Assembly: GCF_021347895.1 (NCBI RefSeq)
Contig: NC_067120.1
Location: forward strand, 20,135,361-20,199,360
From: Acanthochromis polyacanthus
Lineage: Eukaryota > Chordata > Actinopteri > Pomacentridae
Length of the DNA stretch: 64,000 nt
Direction of reading: 5' to 3'
The notes under the pieces were generated by a model that saw only the letters and a program-made list of their open reading frames with translations, was not told the DNA's origin and did not search any database. Shown here one piece after another: positions 61,086 through 64,000 of this stretch. A program made the position numbers and the translations under genes. Position 1 is the stretch's first letter. Each line of letters starts with the position of its first letter.

Positions 61086-62450
61086 GAATGGTTTCTTTTT
61101 TTTACTTTTGAAGTAAAAATAGATTTGCATATTTATACATTCTTAATTTGTTTAATTATAGAAAAGGAGATTTTAAGGGTTTGTGTGTACCAATTGCACC
61201 TTATCTGGAGCAAATCATATCAAACACTGGGGAGATAAATTCAAATTCACTAGCTGGTAACATTTGCATGCATTTAATTGTCTGTTTGACTCAGCAGTAG
61301 TGCTTAGGTGTACCCTCGTAGTGGTACATAGTAATAGCACATCAAATGGCTGTGAACATAATTTACATCAATTCTTGTATTCCGGTGTTGCCGACTCTGC
61401 TATTTGATTTGGTAAATTAAGTGCCCCACCCCCACCCCAAGAGAAAAATTCACCATCCGCCACTGACTGATAGACTCTCAAATGTTCAACCTCACAGCCT
61501 CAAAATATCTGTTTAGGAAGCGTTGTGTTTCTAAATTCTGCTGAAAGCATTGACAGACATTCTCTTACAAGGTTGTGCTGAAAAGTAGCCTATCCTCTGA
61601 GCTACTGAGAAATCTTCCTGAACAAAGTTTCTACGTGTGACTCGGCACAACAAAAACTAAAGCATCAGTCAGAGAAAACAGGTATTGCAAATTCTAAACT
61701 TCTTGTTAACTCTGATTTTCTGCTTAGCCTCATAAAAAGGGGAGTTTAACTTGTCAGGTGACTGAAAATGAATGGCTTGAGCAGTTCTAGATCAAAAAGT
61801 ACGAAGTGTCAAATCATGTTTTACTACAAATACATACAAAAATGAATAAATACAATGGCTGGTTGTTAGTTTATTCACTGTTAATGTCACTTTATATACT
61901 GGATTGAACTTGAGCAATAGAAGAGAAGGAATTTAATGAAATTATGGGGATTCAGAGAGGTAATGTTGCACAATGTTAAGTTAAGCGCAGTTTAATTCAA
62001 ACCAGCTGAATGTTAAACTTCTGTGCAGCTGAACGGGTTTCAATTAACCTTAAAGTAAAATAACTTTTTTAAAAGCTAAAATACACAGCAGAGAAATACA
62101 GGTTGAGAAGTTTATTCTAATAATGACGGACAGCTGCGGCAGCAACTAACACAGGTGTTCAGCAGTAAGTTAGCCACCTGTGTTAATTAGCCCGCGAGCT
62201 AACTTAGCTGCTTAGTTAGCTAAGCGTCTGGAACAACTGCTCAAACACAACAAAACACAATTCTTCATAAGTCACTGACTTAATGTACAACAAAGCAACG
62301 CTACTGGTTAGAAGTGTTTATCTTCTTACTGTGTTTTACTCCAAAAACAAGGTCAACAGCAGACAGAGATGCTACCTACATACATACAGAAGATAGAAGA
62401 TACATATAGAAGACTAGATACTAGCTCGCTGTCTTCTATATATATCTATG
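61086..62450. other. no gene seen
   Basis: AT-rich DNA. A 10-bp inverted pair, AACACAGGTG/CACCTGTGTT, lies at 62148-62184, in a stretch rich in GTTAGC/GCTAAC strings. Confidence 0.4.
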
Positions 62451-62507
62451 GTCTGACCAATCACTGTTCTCTGGCTCTCAGTCAGTCTGACCAATCACTG
62501 TTCTCTG
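62451..62507 (+). repeat. duplicated 23-bp motif with CCAAT boxes
   Basis: GTCTGACCAATCACTGTTCT plus CTG occurs exactly twice, at 62451-62473 and 62485-62507, 34 bases apart. Each holds GACCAATCA, a good NF-Y (CCAAT) match. No gene downstream other than the LTR element is known to use it. Confidence 0.7.
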
Positions 62508-62696
62508 TCCTCTGAGAATCTTGTCGTTTGGCTCGACCATATGGACTCTACCATAGATATGAATTTTTATACGTGTCTATGGGCTCTACACTTGCTGATG
62601 ACCACTTCCGGTCTCAGAAAATGAAAAAAAAACGGACCTTTTCTCATTTCTGTCGTTGTCTGATTTTACTTTTATGTTCTAAATATAAAATGATAA

Positions 62697-62866
62697 TGTT
62701 ACGGGACTGTTCTAAAGAGTTAGCCCCCAATCTAGTGGTTGAATGTAATTGGTACAGCGAAGCAGGAAACAGGAAGTGATGTTGTTTTTATCATCTGCTG
62801 CTCGTATTCAATACATGTCGTTACAGACTCATGCTTTGCCTCTTGTCCATTTGCTTCACACTAACA
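62697..62866 (+). repeat. 5' LTR, 170 bp
   Basis: The boundaries were set by TGTTA at the start and TAACA at the end, perfect 5-bp inverted ends with TG...CA, and by the primer binding site starting at the very next base. Short for a retrotransposon LTR. No clear TATA box. The second LTR is outside the window. Confidence 0.75.
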
Positions 62867-62880
62867 TGGTGTCAGAAGTG
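62867..62880 (+). other. primer binding site, tRNA-Leu-like
   Basis: TGGTGTCAGAAGTG directly abuts the LTR. It matches the complement of a vertebrate tRNA-Leu 3' end (TGGTGTCAGGAGTG) at 13 of 14 positions, from memory of that tRNA. Confidence 0.75.
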
Positions 62881-62933
62881 AATTAATCAAGTATCTGAGT
62901 TTAAGTACCAGAAAGAGAGGCGTCTGCATCACA

Positions 62934-63980
62934 ATGGCTTCCGCGGTACCTCCACCAAGTGAGATGAAACTGACTGATGACCTCGCTAACAACTGGGATG
63001 AATTCAGGTTGGAGTTCGAGGATTACATGCTAGCATCAGGGCTAGCAGAAAAGGGGAAGGAGATACAGGCAGTCACCCTGCGGAGAGTGGTGGGCGGTGA
63101 ATGTCGCCACATATACAAGCACAATTTGGGCCTCTCGGATGAACAGGCGAAGGACCCCACGGCAATTCTTGACGATTTAGGGGCACATTTCAAGCCGGCC
63201 AGGAATGTGATATTTGAGCGGTATGTCTTTGGCAACTGCAAGCAAGATGAGGGGGACCCCATCGACGCATTTGTAACACGGCTGAGGGAGAAGGCTGCAT
63301 CTTGTGAGTACGGTGAACTTAAAGAAGACTTGATAAAAGACAAACTGGTGCTAGGTGTGTGTGTGAGGAGACTTGCACCCCAGGCAAAGTTATTACCAAG
63401 CCAAACCAGACTGGTACTGTGTTCAGGCCAGTCAATGCGATCCATTGGTTTATTTAAGACAGAGTGTGTAGTGAGAGGAAAAACACACAAGCTGAGCTTT
63501 GAGATAGTGAGGTCCGGACAGAGACCCCTGTTATCAGGCCAAACCAGCGAACATCTAGGTTTGATGCACTTCACTATACCTAAAGAGCTACTTATGGTGG
63601 GGCACAGCAGCTCAGAGTCCATAACCAGACAGCACCTTGTCCATACCTATGAGGATGTTTTCAATGCCCCAGTTGAGTCACTCCCAGGGGAGGTTCACTT
63701 CGAACTGGATAAGGGTGTTCCCCCAGTGCAGGCCTCTCCACGCAGTGTTCCGGTGGCTCTCAGGGATGCAGTCAAGGCTCAGCTGGACAAGTATGAAAGG
63801 GATGGACACTTAACCTCAGTGTCTGAACCAACTGAGGGGGTTAGCAACATGGTTATCGTCAAGCAGTCAGAGAAACTGAGGATTTGCATGGACCCCAAGG
63901 CACTAAATCTGGCCCTGAGGAGATCTCACTACATAATGCCAACACTTGAGGATGTGCTGCACAAGCTGCCCAGGGCGTGA
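62934..63980 (+). pseudogene. Ty3/gypsy gag-pol, internally deleted and interrupted
   Basis: The 348-residue frame has three parts. Residues 1 to about 147 are a retrotransposon gag: WDEFRLEFEDYM near the start and TRLREKAASCEYGELKEDL at 115-133. Residues about 155-215 resemble the back half of an aspartic protease region (SIGLFKTECVVRGKTHKL, then LLSGQTSEHLGL). From about 243 comes the start of reverse transcriptase, including PGEVHFELDKGVPPVQ and LRICMDPKALNLAL. The gag zinc knuckle and the protease DTG active site are missing, so about 200 or more residues were lost between gag and protease without breaking the frame. A TGA at 63978 stops it just before codons reading VFTLVD, the first catalytic aspartate motif; a CpG-decay origin is likely. 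Confidence 0.85.
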
Positions 63981-64000
63981 GTATTCACCCTTGTAGATGC

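Larger units (their letters stand above)
62697..64000 (+). mobile_element. Ty3/gypsy-type LTR retrotransposon, 5' part
   Basis: In order: LTR (62697-62866), primer binding site (62867-62880), short leader, then a gag-pol frame (62934-63980). The window ends inside pol, so the right LTR and the target duplication cannot be checked. The element is non-functional as it stands: a deletion joins gag to late protease and a stop interrupts reverse transcriptase. Confidence 0.88.

Noticed and set aside
63023..63622. 199-codon minus-strand frame
   Set aside because: Antisense shadow of the gag-pol frame, with no independent support.

Overview
The window is a stretch of vertebrate nuclear DNA, almost certainly from a ray-finned (teleost) fish, probably a percomorph. 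The evidence is two vertebrate genes with normal intron/exon structure and GT-AG splice sites, long CA/TG microsatellites, and many class II elements of the Tc1/mariner, hAT and MITE types that crowd teleost genomes. No bacterial, organellar or viral gene organisation was seen. The species cannot be read from the sequence.

Only two host genes are supported, both on the + strand. The first is mgat4c, a Golgi N-glycan GlcNAc-transferase-type protein, with three coding exons between 48741 and 50426 (481 codons). The second is rnf141, a RING finger protein, with five coding exons between 55914 and 58790 (228 codons). It has a CpG-rich candidate promoter and non-coding first exon at about 54.68-54.82 kb and a poly(A) signal at 59446. 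The genes have no obvious functional link; they are neighbours on the same strand.

The first 48 kb holds no coding exon I can recognise. It is either intergenic or the long 5' region of mgat4c. It is largely unique AT-rich DNA broken by repeats: a Tc1 transposon (23897-25525) with near-identical 215-bp inverted repeats, inserted in another repeat; a 1.4-kb fold-back element (12857-14291) containing a nested MITE; two inverted copies of a CA-repeat-flanked element carrying telomere-like tracts (3.5-3.9 kb and 32.2-32.6 kb); tRNA-derived SINE-like retroposons with visible target-site duplications (36.4 and 41.8 kb); a hAT-like element (26.2-27.3 kb); and numerous decayed Tc1-like transposase pieces.

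The 3' end (62697-64000) is the start of a Ty3/gypsy-type LTR retrotransposon: a 170-bp LTR with TGTTA...TAACA ends, a tRNA-Leu-like primer binding site, and a gag-pol frame that has an internal deletion and a stop just before the reverse transcriptase catalytic motif. The window ends inside this element.

No new gene system was found. The observations most worth checking are the microsatellite-bounded repeat family, the nested insertions with readable target sites, the paired repeats around mgat4c, a set of unusually perfect short hairpins, and two possible orphan exons (212-310 + and about 40118-40224 -).
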